NCBI GenBank assembly: GCA_964580995.1
Contig: CAZOMV010000129.1
Coordinates: 1 to 13,933, forward strand
Length of the DNA stretch: 13,933 nucleotides
From: JAKJEP01 sp964580995
GTDB taxonomy: Bacteria; Planctomycetota; Phycisphaerae; Sedimentisphaerales; SM23-30
Direction: 5' to 3'
Part shown: positions 1 through 6,667 of the stretch, in pieces
Layout: each line of letters starts with the position of its first letter
How positions within the stretch are numbered: the first letter of the stretch is position 1
Program-made: the position numbers and the translations under genes
The notes under the pieces: model-generated
Databases searched by the model: none
The model's input: the letters and a program-made list of their open reading frames with translations, nothing else
Told to the model about the DNA's origin: nothing

Positions 1-228
1 TTTGCCGGCGCCGGCAAAATGATAGTATGGTTCATTACCCGATTGCTGGCACGATGTTTTGGCCCGGTTTATAGCGTCTTCAAACCGCCGCCATTGTGTA
101 TAACCCAACAACGGCTGTAGATCCCTGGCGCTCCAGTACTCAGCTCCATAGGAATTGACTTTCTTTAATTCCTCAAACGTCTTTTGCCTGACAACCGGAA
201 GATTTTTCCCTTCTGCATCGATTCCCAT
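1..228 (-). CDS. dinD: DNA-damage-inducible protein D (DinD) homologue, N-terminal part only
   Basis: Seen: an open minus-strand frame begins at the ATG at 226-228 and runs through position 1 with no stop, giving 76 codons. It includes the segments FEELKKVNSYGAEYWSARDL and LLGYTQWRRFEDAINRAK and ends in HFAGAGK at the window edge. Known: this matches the N-terminal Bro-N-like part of DinD, where an E-x-W-S-A-R-x-L-x-x-L-L-G-Y motif is followed by a helix with x-AI-x-x-A-K and then H-F; E. coli DinD is SOS-induced and affects RecA activity. The start is supported by an AGGAAAGGG ribosome site 9 nt upstream. I saw no clear LexA operator upstream, so SOS control is not shown here. It is transcribed away from the sugar-degrading genes and is probably unrelated to them. 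The rest of the gene lies outside the window. Confidence 0.85.
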   Translation of the reverse strand, partial: MGIDAEGKNLPVVRQKTFEELKKVNSYGAEYWSARDLQPLLGYTQWRRFEDAINRAKTSCQQSGNEPYYHFAGAGK

Positions 229-237
229 TTTTATATA

Positions 238-246
238 CCCTTTCCT
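238..246 (-). promoter_or_regulatory. Ribosome binding site of the dinD homologue
   Basis: On the minus strand the sequence reads AGGAAAGGG, 9 nt before the ATG at 228. This fixes the start of the partial dinD reading frame. A TATACT hexamer (minus strand, 269-274) could be a -10 element, but no matching -35 is seen. Confidence 0.6.
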
Positions 247-539
247 GATAACGCAAATCGTTCCGCCAGTATATCTTTCTTTGCCCTTGGCTCCTTGCCT
301 TTAGCCTTTTGACTCTAATACCCAAATTCGACGGAACCGCCAAAAGTCGATATTGACAGCCAAAAACCGCTCTGGCTCCCCAATAACAAGGGGACGACGA
401 GTTTTTGACGCTGGCGCCATTACCAAGACCTTCCGGGATTCCAGCCCCTCAATTTTCCCCAATCCCCGCCACCCTGTCAATACCTTACTCCCACTCGGAA
501 AAGCAGCCCTTTGGTCCCCGGCCCTGCCGATCACTTCTT
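247..539. other. Intergenic stretch with no supported gene
   Basis: Open frames here are short on both strands, lack convincing ribosome sites and resemble no family I recognise. The minus strand should contain the dinD promoter. No LexA-like operator stands out. Confidence 0.5.
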
Positions 540-677
540 CTCTTTTACGGGGGGGAAACCGGTGTTCTATGCTCTCCGAGGCAGGCACCAGCCTGCAGCG
601 AACTAAAGATGGCAGTTTACCCTCGCGACGCTCTCGTTGCTCGCTGCCACAAGCCAGAATAGCAGCATAGAACCGCT
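540..677. repeat. Structured direct repeat, copy 1
   Basis: This is the first of two near-identical units (partner 720-857, same orientation, 180 bp period). By eye about nine of ten bases agree, with one small indel around 622. Each unit can fold on itself. Its ends carry GTTCTATGCT and the complement AGCATAGAAC. Inside are a perfect 6-bp hairpin (GCAGGC, 4-nt loop, GCCTGC) and a second arm GCAGCGA/TCGCTGC. That is a three-way-junction shape. No transposase is encoded. It could be a small non-autonomous (MITE-like) element, a REP/BIME-like dispersed repeat or a structured RNA. On the minus strand both copies can be read as similar peptides, but the indel shifts the frame, so coding is not supported. 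Confidence 0.8.
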
Positions 678-719
678 GGGGGCGGGAGGATGTATCGCAG
701 GAAAGCCACCAGCCGAATG

Positions 720-857
720 CTCTTCACGGGGGGAAACCGGTGTTCTATGCTCTCCGAGGCAGGCACCGGCCTGCAGCGAACTAAAGATGGCTACTGTTAC
801 CCTTTCGGCGTTCTCGTTGCTCGCTGCCACAAGCCAGTATAGCAGCATAGAGCCGCT
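720..857. repeat. Structured direct repeat, copy 2
   Basis: Second copy of the 540-677 unit, separated from it by a unique 42-bp spacer. It keeps the terminal inverted repeat (GTTCTATGCT near the left end; AGCATAGAGC at the right, one base off), the GCAGGC/GCCTGC hairpin (loop changed from ACCA to ACCG) and the GCAGCGA/TCGCTGC arm. The loop change with an intact stem suggests that the fold, or the element's mobility, is what is conserved. The copy ends 15 bp before the transposase remnant at 873, but I see no shared end sequence that would prove mobilisation by that element. Confidence 0.8.
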
Positions 858-872
858 AGTATTCCGTCAACT

Positions 873-1226
873 CTAAAATTGTGGGCATAACCGTTTGAGC
901 TTAATTCGGGCGTCCTCACAGGTAAACTGCCAATCCACGGATTTCTGGTTTTCATTTCGCCTTTCATACCACTTTTGAGCCTGCTGCTGCAAGGTCGGCA
1001 AGTCCGGGATTCGCCGGGATAAACACTGCCGGGTTAATAAACTCAACTCAATCTCCGCTACATTCAGCCAACTGGCATGTTTGGGTGTATAATGCAATTC
1101 CAGCCGTTTCCGCAGACGTTTGGCCTCCTGCGGCGGGAAGGCCTCATACAACGAGCCGACCTTATGTGTATTCAAATTATCACAAATCACAATCACTTTT
1201 ACGGCATCCGGATACCGGGATGTCAG
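873..1226 (-). pseudogene. IS630-family transposase, C-terminal remnant
   Basis: Seen: the minus-strand frame reads LTSRYPDAVK followed by VIVICDNLNTHKVGSLYEAF, then HYTPKHASWLNVAEIELS and CLSRRIPDLPTL, and ends with ARIKLKRL near a TAG stop at 873-875. Known: D-N-L-N-T-H and the downstream S-W-L-N-x-x-E-x-E are the second Asp and the Glu regions of the IS630/DDE_3 catalytic core; full proteins of this group are roughly three times longer. The frame closes upstream at a TAG (1227-1229), so the first catalytic Asp and the DNA-binding domain are missing. Just upstream a different frame gives EAEEVAD, which could be the preceding IS630 segment after a frameshift, but no further IS630 sequence is recognisable before 1640. 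An apparent GTG start at 1196 is inside the catalytic domain and is not a real start. The remnant cannot transpose by itself. Confidence 0.85.
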
Positions 1227-1286
1227 CTACCTCTTCTGCTTCGACTGCTTGTTTCATGTTTGTATCTCCGGGCTGTAACCGTCTGA

Positions 1287-1315
1287 GGCGGTTCGCCCAC
1301 CGTAAGCGAACCGCC
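1287..1315. repeat. Perfect 10-bp inverted repeat
   Basis: GGCGGTTCGC at 1287-1296 and GCGAACCGCC at 1306-1315 are exact complements around a 9-nt loop. No T-tract follows in either direction, so it is not a standard intrinsic terminator. Confidence 0.7.
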
Positions 1316-1557
1316 GCCAAGGCCAACCATGGCAAGGGGGTCGGTGGTTCTGGTGGGGCGCAGAGTCCGAGCTCGGCGACAAGAAAGGTGGTATAATATC
1401 AGCAAAACAAGAAACCGGAGCCGAGTCGGACGGCCTCTATCTTGCGTCTTAGGCCGCGGCAGCGGCCGCCTGATCCATGCTGTGTCAAGCCCCACCAGGT
1501 TCCCGACGACCGGCGAGGAATTGCGAATTTCTGCCGAAAGTGAAACCGCATTTATAG

Positions 1558-1623
1558 CTTTCGGTAAGGGAATATTTACCATGTACCTGGCCAAGGCCTT
1601 GGCCACAAACATCTTACCGAAAG
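1558..1623. repeat. Nested inverted repeats: 11-bp arms around an 18-bp palindrome
   Basis: CTTTCGGTAAG (1558-1568) and CTTACCGAAAG (1613-1623) are exact complements. Between them lies TGGCCAAGGCCTTGGCCA (1588-1605), a perfect palindrome. The nesting suggests a cruciform-prone site, a small element bounded by its terminal repeats, or an RNA fold. No duplication of flanking bases is obvious. Confidence 0.7.
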
Positions 1624-1658
1624 ATTTAAATTAGCGGTTGAGCGTGGCGGAAATTCCT

Positions 1659-1687
1659 GATTGGGGACCGGAAAAAAGTCCCCAATC
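1659..1687. repeat. Perfect 10-bp hairpin
   Basis: GATTGGGGAC (1659-1668) and GTCCCCAATC (1678-1687) pair exactly around a 9-nt, A-rich loop. A second small hairpin (CGCAGC, GTA, GCTGCG) follows at 1693-1707. They lie 125-170 bp beyond the stop of the minus-strand operon and could help end its transcripts, but the T-rich part (minus strand) is in the loop and not after the stem. Confidence 0.55.
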
Positions 1688-1776
1688 TCCTTCGCAGCGT
1701 AGCTGCGACCAGGGGGGAAATGTTCCTGCGGCAAAATCAACGTGGGCCGAAGCGTACCGTCTCAATCCGGTAGCAC

Positions 1777-1831
1777 AAAACCGTAGATTAAGCGATCTGT
1801 AATTCCAGGGATTTATAACTTTCACGGTTTT
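1777..1831 (-). terminator. Possible terminator-like inverted repeat after the operon
   Basis: AAAACCGT (1777-1784) and ACGGTTTT (1824-1831) are complementary and begin directly after the stop codon of the Asp-box gene. In the minus direction the stem would end in a short T run. The loop is long (39 nt) and the T run is only four bases, so this is a weak candidate. Confidence 0.25.
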
Positions 1832-4285
1832 TTAATTCGCTGACGATACGGGAGAAACAAGGTCGGAAGATGACAACCAAGTACCGCGAATCCAGGGCAG
1901 GCCGGAGGGCCAGTCGGGAGTTTGCGGGCAGGTGGGGGCGGTATCGTCGGTATAATTGACCACGAAGATTCTGCCGTCCGTCAGTTCGGTCCAGCCGGTA
2001 TAGCCCTGGTCGCAGCCGGCAATAGAGGCATCCACTTCCACAACGCGGTCCAGTTGATACTGATCGGGGAAACCATCCCCGGCATACCAGGATTGCTTGC
2101 GGAGGCCGGTGCGGGGGTCTTCCATTTTGACTTCGATCCGCCGCCAGAGGCTACAGCCGGTGACCTGGGGGGTGATCTGATGGGTAAAAAGCCCCATACT
2201 GATCATCAGGACCGGCGGGATGGCGGCCAAATCGTCCAGTTCCGCCACATTTTCCTGGTATTTTTTTGACCAGCGCTGCAAATCGTCCTGTCCCTGCTGA
2301 TCGGTCAATTCAAAAATCGGATCGAAGGTCGGTTCATTGCCGAAGGCAAACAGGTAGGGACTTGTTTTTATGGGCGTCCAGTTTACTCCTACCGTCTGGG
2401 TGACTATTTTGTCGGTGACCAGAACTTCTTTGCCGTCAATAGAGAGGGTCATTTGCGGACCTTGGCGCACGATACGATAGGTGTGGAAGACATCCGGCTC
2501 CACCCTAATTTTTAACGAGGCGTCGTGGCCGGATTCCACCCGGTCGGGAAAGAACCGCAGCTTGCCGACATAGGGGATACTCAGGGTGGCGGCCCGGCCG
2601 AAATTGGACAGGACTTTCAATTCCACGGTGACATCTATCGAGCTGTCAGGACTATCCGGAATCCGGAGAAAATACTGGGTGAACTGGCCGGAATACCCAT
2701 CGTTATCGATATGAAGCTGGCCCTCTTTCAATCCTATCGACTGAGAATCGTTAAAATGGGCACCCACGATCTGTGCTTTGGTTTTTTCCTCGGGATCCCC
2801 GGCCCAGGCCCAGATGCCGCAACGGCCCACGTGGGCACGAAAGGTGAGCAGGACTCTGCCATCTTTTAAGCGGTCGGCACAGGTACGGCCAATTACCGGA
2901 AAAGGCATTTCCTCCAGCGGGGCCCAGGTTTTACCGTTGTCGTCGGAGAAGGTTTTAATGCCGGGGAATAGGCTATGGCCTTCCCGGCTGAAGAGCCACA
3001 AACGACCGGAGGGCATGACTACTATGCTGGGTTCGGACAGGCCGCGCGGCCATTCTTTGATGGAGGAGAGGAACGACCAGGTTTTACCCCAGTCGCCGCT
3101 GCGATAAATCTCCAGCGATTCGCCATCGGTGCAGGTAAAGGCGGTGGGGCAGTTGCCGCTTTCGGAACCCGCCAGCAGCCAGGATCCGTCTGCGAGTTCC
3201 GCGATGTGGCTGGCCACATCGGCCGCATGGCCGCCGGCCAGTACGGGGTCGAGCTGGCCGGTACGCTGCCAGGTAAAGCCGCCGTCGGTGCTCTGAAAGA
3301 ATCGGGGTTCGGACATGAACAGGGAGCCATCCCTGAGTTTCTGCAAACGCATACAGGCGGCACCGGAACCCATCGTGTTTTTTTCTATCCAGGTTTTGCC
3401 CAGGTCCAGGCTATGCGCCACCCACCACTGGCCGCCACCGCCGTGAGCGGAGCCATCGACGTAATTGCAGACGAGCGTATCCGGATCGGTCTGCACCACA
3501 TCCGGGAAACCAAGCCAGGCGGACTGCCGCGGGGTATGATTGGGATTGTTGCGGGCAATAGTAACATGGCGGCCGGACTGGTTCCAGCAGGAACGCATGG
3601 ACTGGAACCGAAAACCCTGATCGGGGCCAACGGTACGATTTTTTTTGGCCAGGGGATGAGGTTTGATTTTTTCCCCTTCGGGCCAAGGCTGGGAGTCGAG
3701 GTAAATGTCAATGCCGCTAGCCTGCGTATTCTGTTCTACGCGGATAGTGTTGAGGGAGGGAACGGGATTAATTAACGGGACTTCCTCCGCGAGCATAAAC
3801 CAGCGATCATCCCCCCGGCCGCTGATCCAGACCGTCATATTCCGGCTGTCCAGGTTGAGTTTGATTTTGAAGTTGTAAGAGGTTTCCGGCCGCAGGTACA
3901 TGCCGTAGTAATCGAACTGTCCATCAAACATCCAGGGCAGTAGGTAAGCAATATTGGCAAATCCGGTGTGGGTATCCTTAACGATGCCAAAATGAATGAC
4001 GGGGGTAAAGTCATTATCGGTATGGCCGATCGCTATGTTTTGTATGCCTTGCGGCTGGCCATCCACAAGCGGGGCTGGATTCATACTCAAAGGATTGAAC
4101 GTGCAATATAAATAGACTTCTCCTGTCCGGTCGGGGATCAATCGTTCCTGAATCCGAATCGAGGTGTCCTTTTGCTGTGTTCCCTGTTCGTAGGAAAAAG
4201 AGAATTTTTCCAAGGTAGCAGAACTGAGCTGGGAAAAACAAAGAATTCCTGACCACATTAACAAAGGTAATAAGTTGTACATCAT
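1832..4285 (-). CDS. Exported Asp-box (BNR/sialidase-superfamily) protein with lectin-like domains
   Basis: 817 residues. Seen: a signal peptide at about 1-23 (hydrophobic LLPLLMWSGILCF, cleavage near SSA). A beta-rich region at about 25-205 looks like a concanavalin/lectin-type domain. Propeller sequence follows with four Asp boxes of the S-x-D-x-G-x-T-W type: SLDLGKTW (292-299), STDGGFTW (332-339), SGDWGKTW (396-403) and SDDNGKTW (447-454). Residues about 505-725 read as a second LamG-like domain (TLSIDGKEV, then SLWRRIEV). Residues about 755-805 (GYTGWTELTDGRIFVVNY) return to a last propeller blade. Known: sialidases have six blades, and Vibrio cholerae sialidase carries extra lectin domains, one of them inserted in the propeller. 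Inferred: it binds and cleaves terminal sugars outside the cytoplasm. The classic FRIP arginine motif is not obvious at the expected place, so sialic acid specificity is unproven. The gene starts 17 nt after the stop of the GH36-like gene, so the two are cotranscribed. ATG codons at 4285 and 4282 are both possible starts. Confidence 0.85.
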   Translation of the reverse strand: MMYNLLPLLMWSGILCFSQLSSATLEKFSFSYEQGTQQKDTSIRIQERLIPDRTGEVYLYCTFNPLSMNPAPLVDGQPQGIQNIAIGHTDNDFTPVIHFGIVKDTHTGFANIAYLLPWMFDGQFDYYGMYLRPETSYNFKIKLNLDSRNMTVWISGRGDDRWFMLAEEVPLINPVPSLNTIRVEQNTQASGIDIYLDSQPWPEGEKIKPHPLAKKNRTVGPDQGFRFQSMRSCWNQSGRHVTIARNNPNHTPRQSAWLGFPDVVQTDPDTLVCNYVDGSAHGGGGQWWVAHSLDLGKTWIEKNTMGSGAACMRLQKLRDGSLFMSEPRFFQSTDGGFTWQRTGQLDPVLAGGHAADVASHIAELADGSWLLAGSESGNCPTAFTCTDGESLEIYRSGDWGKTWSFLSSIKEWPRGLSEPSIVVMPSGRLWLFSREGHSLFPGIKTFSDDNGKTWAPLEEMPFPVIGRTCADRLKDGRVLLTFRAHVGRCGIWAWAGDPEEKTKAQIVGAHFNDSQSIGLKEGQLHIDNDGYSGQFTQYFLRIPDSPDSSIDVTVELKVLSNFGRAATLSIPYVGKLRFFPDRVESGHDASLKIRVEPDVFHTYRIVRQGPQMTLSIDGKEVLVTDKIVTQTVGVNWTPIKTSPYLFAFGNEPTFDPIFELTDQQGQDDLQRWSKKYQENVAELDDLAAIPPVLMISMGLFTHQITPQVTGCSLWRRIEVKMEDPRTGLRKQSWYAGDGFPDQYQLDRVVEVDASIAGCDQGYTGWTELTDGRIFVVNYTDDTAPTCPQTPDWPSGLPWIRGTWLSSSDLVSPVSSAN

Positions 4286-4302
4286 ATAGGTATCTTTCTT
4301 TT

Positions 4303-6390
4303 CTATCTAATCCGGTGGTACATAATCACCGCCGCACCGGGTACGTTGGCGATCGGTACGATCAAACCTGTTTCCATTAGATCTTTGCCGGACACTCGGG
4401 TTGAACCTGCCACATCGAAGTTAGTGACCTCGTACTCCATCATCGGATCAAGACCCCGGAGGCGAAAGGTCTGCAAATCTTCCTGATTGGCGTTACGCCG
4501 AAAAGCCTGAACCACACCATCGCCCTGTTCCGGGCGGTTAAATTGCCAGGCCATCCAGACGTCCGAAGCAGGATTGAACACGGTAAGCGGATAGTAATCC
4601 TCCACGAAAAATGGAGCTGTTTGCCAAAACTCGGTATTCAACTGTCGCAATAGCGGGTAGTTCAGATCTCGGTCTCGCACATCCCAACTGGTGAACAGGG
4701 ACGATCCCAGACTGCTGCGGAATTGATAGGTGCTGGTAACATTAGTGCCCGTACCGAAAAATGGAATCCACAGAGCCAATCCGAACGTCTGATTCTGTAA
4801 AACAACATCCGGTCCCCAAGCATCGCTTCTCCAGAGCGGCACCGAGCGGCGCAGAGTTTCTAAGTCGTTACGCCGGCCACCAGAGGAACAACTATCGATA
4901 AGAAGGTGGGGATAGTGCTCCAAGAGTACATCCCAGAACCGTAAATATCCCTGGATGTACAGGTTTTCCGTTATCCCCTGACGATCCGGTGCATCCCCAT
5001 AACGCCAGAAAAGCAATGGTTCGATATTGAAATCCTGTCGGTAGATAGCAATCCCTTCCTCGCCGATCAATTTGACAAAGAAGTCACAGGTCCACTTCCA
5101 GGCGTCCGGGTGCCCCAGGTTCACGACTCTGCGTTCTCCCAGCGGCGCCCCCTGGTTGATCTGTTTCTTGAGGTTCGGATCGTCCGGGACGGACAATAGC
5201 CAATCCTGGTGTTGGAACAATACGTTGTTGGCATTGACATGCTCTGGCTCTATCCAGACGAGGAGTTTTTCGCCCTTCGCGCGGGCATACTCACTAACCG
5301 CCCGCAGACCATTGGGAAACCGGGTGCGGTCCGTTTCCCATGAAACCATGTATGGCGAGTTCTGGATGTATTGGTCGGTATAGAGGCTGTACGTTCCGGC
5401 ACCCAAAATATCAATCCACCAACCGTTAAGTTTGATTTTCTCCTCCTCGTATCTGTCGATTAAGGTTTTCTGGTCCTTTTCATTCAAAAGGTCTGCCCCC
5501 CACCCCAATTTCTCGTACATAAAGCCACCGCCGGCCCGCACCGGTTCCACCGGTTTACCGCCCGGTTTGGGCATGTTGTGTTGTCGCATCCAACGGCGCC
5601 AGAGGTTCTGCGCCCGGATCCAGTCTCCGCCTTCCCAGAACAGCAAGACCACCAGGGGACTGCGGACTTCCTCTCCCGGATACAATCGGAAGTGTGTTAA
5701 CTCCTGGCCCGCTCGGAAACGCACACTCCCCTGGGCATCGCAGAGGAAGGACGAGGCCCACTGCCCCGGCCAACCCACCGCCAGAATCACACCCCGGCCC
5801 TTCCAGTCCAGGTTATAGCAAGGGAAACAGCCATCCGTCGGGCGTCCCTTACTTGGCATAAAGTTCAGCTTGATGTCGGCCGAGAGCGCCGTCTCATGCG
5901 GTGTATACATACCATCACCGTCGATGTAGTGCAGCCAAGGATCGCCTTTCATATCGGGTGCAAATTCAAAGTCGGCACCTTGGATGTTCTCTAGAATCGC
6001 CGTATTGTCCTTCACCATGTTCTTGAAGTACACCGTCCACTCTAGTGCCGGATAGTCCGAGTACTCCACCACCACGCAGCGAACCTCAAGCCCCGTCTTG
6101 GCATCGTTCCAGATGATAGTGTGTTGCGTGCGGGCAGCATCGAGCTTCTCACTCTGAGTGTTCTTGGGCCAGACAGTCAGCAAACCCTCCGAAGCCTGCC
6201 CATCGTAAAGGAACGAAAACGGCATCTTTGCTTTCGGATCCAGTAGATGTTTCTGGGACCATTGGTTCCGCTGTTGTATTTCCTGGGCTTTGACAAAGTC
6301 AGTTGCTCGAACCATACCCTGCCCCAGAACCATACTCAGCATTACCGTTCCGACCCACATTGCCAGACGAATGTCGATTCGTTTTTCCAT
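4303..6390 (-). CDS. GH36/melibiase-like alpha-galactosidase, exported
   Basis: 695 residues from the ATG at 6390. This start is chosen because GAGGAAAGG lies 7 nt upstream; the frame stays open to a TTG at 6411, but that codon lies upstream of this ribosome site. Seen: a signal peptide (MEKRIDIRLAMWVGTVMLSM, ending near VRA). A beta-supersandwich lies at about 55-265. A TIM barrel follows at about 285-560 with NGWWIDI, RFPNGLRAVSEYARAKGEKL, IAIYRQDFN and DSCSSGGRRNDLET. A C-terminal beta domain closes the protein. Known: in clan GH-D/GH36 the nucleophile is the Asp of a K-W-D-x-N type motif and the acid/base is the Asp ending S-C-x-S-G-G-x-R-x-D. Here these are Asp453 (YRQDFN) and Asp509. 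Inferred: hydrolysis of alpha-galactosides or related alpha-glycosides. The tyrosine-arginine-glutamine in place of K-W marks a divergent subgroup, so substrate calls are cautious. It is the first gene of an operon with the Asp-box protein and a paralogue of the gene at 11135-13819. Confidence 0.85.
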   Translation of the reverse strand: MEKRIDIRLAMWVGTVMLSMVLGQGMVRATDFVKAQEIQQRNQWSQKHLLDPKAKMPFSFLYDGQASEGLLTVWPKNTQSEKLDAARTQHTIIWNDAKTGLEVRCVVVEYSDYPALEWTVYFKNMVKDNTAILENIQGADFEFAPDMKGDPWLHYIDGDGMYTPHETALSADIKLNFMPSKGRPTDGCFPCYNLDWKGRGVILAVGWPGQWASSFLCDAQGSVRFRAGQELTHFRLYPGEEVRSPLVVLLFWEGGDWIRAQNLWRRWMRQHNMPKPGGKPVEPVRAGGGFMYEKLGWGADLLNEKDQKTLIDRYEEEKIKLNGWWIDILGAGTYSLYTDQYIQNSPYMVSWETDRTRFPNGLRAVSEYARAKGEKLLVWIEPEHVNANNVLFQHQDWLLSVPDDPNLKKQINQGAPLGERRVVNLGHPDAWKWTCDFFVKLIGEEGIAIYRQDFNIEPLLFWRYGDAPDRQGITENLYIQGYLRFWDVLLEHYPHLLIDSCSSGGRRNDLETLRRSVPLWRSDAWGPDVVLQNQTFGLALWIPFFGTGTNVTSTYQFRSSLGSSLFTSWDVRDRDLNYPLLRQLNTEFWQTAPFFVEDYYPLTVFNPASDVWMAWQFNRPEQGDGVVQAFRRNANQEDLQTFRLRGLDPMMEYEVTNFDVAGSTRVSGKDLMETGLIVPIANVPGAAVIMYHRIR

Positions 6391-6397
6391 TTCACGC

Positions 6398-6406
6398 CCT
6401 TTCCTC
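6398..6406 (-). promoter_or_regulatory. Ribosome binding site deciding the GH36-like start
   Basis: The minus strand reads GAGGAAAGG, 7 nt before the ATG at 6390. The alternative TTG at 6411 is upstream of this site, so the ATG is preferred and the encoded protein begins directly with its signal peptide. Confidence 0.7.
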
Positions 6407-6667
6407 GGCAAGTTCGCAATGCATGTTACCTATCACCATAACTGAATTCTTTTCTGACCTGACAATTCCTATTTGAGTTCACAGATATTGCTCCTACGGA
6501 TTACAACGTGTCATTTTACTTGAATATGATTAAAACGGGAAATACCGATTGTCTCTGGCAGTAACAGAAGTTCTTCTTTCTTATTCATTATTCTTACAAG
6601 CCTGATCTCGTCTTTTGATGAGGCACATTTACCCTGGCACAAGAAATAATGCTGTTCACATCAGAAA
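6407..6667. other. Intergenic gap upstream of the two-gene minus operon
   Basis: The gap should hold the promoter of the 6390 gene. A TTGTCA on the minus strand (6460-6465) is a fair -35, but the best -10 (TATGGT, 6435-6440) is 19 bp away, so the match is weak. An 8-bp stem with one mismatch sits at 6600-6624 without a T tract. A 25-codon frame beginning MNKKEELLLL (minus strand, about 6500-6590) has no ribosome site and is not called. The gap suggests that the DUF4434-like gene is a separate transcription unit or only loosely linked. Confidence 0.4.

Larger units (their letters stand above)
1227..1831. other. Gene-poor, palindrome-rich intergenic stretch
   Basis: No reading frame here has a recognisable product or a ribosome site. 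The stretch is dense in inverted repeats: 10-bp arms at 1287-1315; near-complementary arms at 1365-1377 and 1420-1431; a small GGCCGC/GCGGCC hairpin at 1452-1467; 11-bp arms at 1558-1568 and 1613-1623 enclosing an 18-bp palindrome; 10-bp arms at 1659-1687; and 6-bp arms at 1693-1707. It lies between an IS remnant and the 3' end of the minus-strand operon, so insertion debris or dispersed intergenic repeats are the likely content. Confidence 0.5.

Noticed and set aside
229..300. A LexA operator controlling the dinD homologue
   Set aside because: No CTGT-N8-ACAG or clear alternative SOS box was found near the start.
353..670. Overlapping plus- and minus-strand frames left of and across repeat copy 1
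   Set aside because: Several frames on both strands are equally open, none has a ribosome site, and the repeat copies change frame relative to each other.
540..857. A CRISPR array
   Set aside because: There are only two units, each about 138 bp with a 42-bp spacer; this is far from CRISPR repeat size and no cas gene is present.
1223..1612. A 129-codon minus-strand frame upstream of the transposase remnant
   Set aside because: Its translation has no IS630 or other family features and it spans several strong inverted repeats; it is most likely non-coding.
2975..3775. A 266-codon plus-strand frame opposite the Asp-box gene
   Set aside because: It is antisense to a well-supported gene with domains and signal peptide, and has no ribosome site or recognisable family. 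It is a shadow of codon bias.
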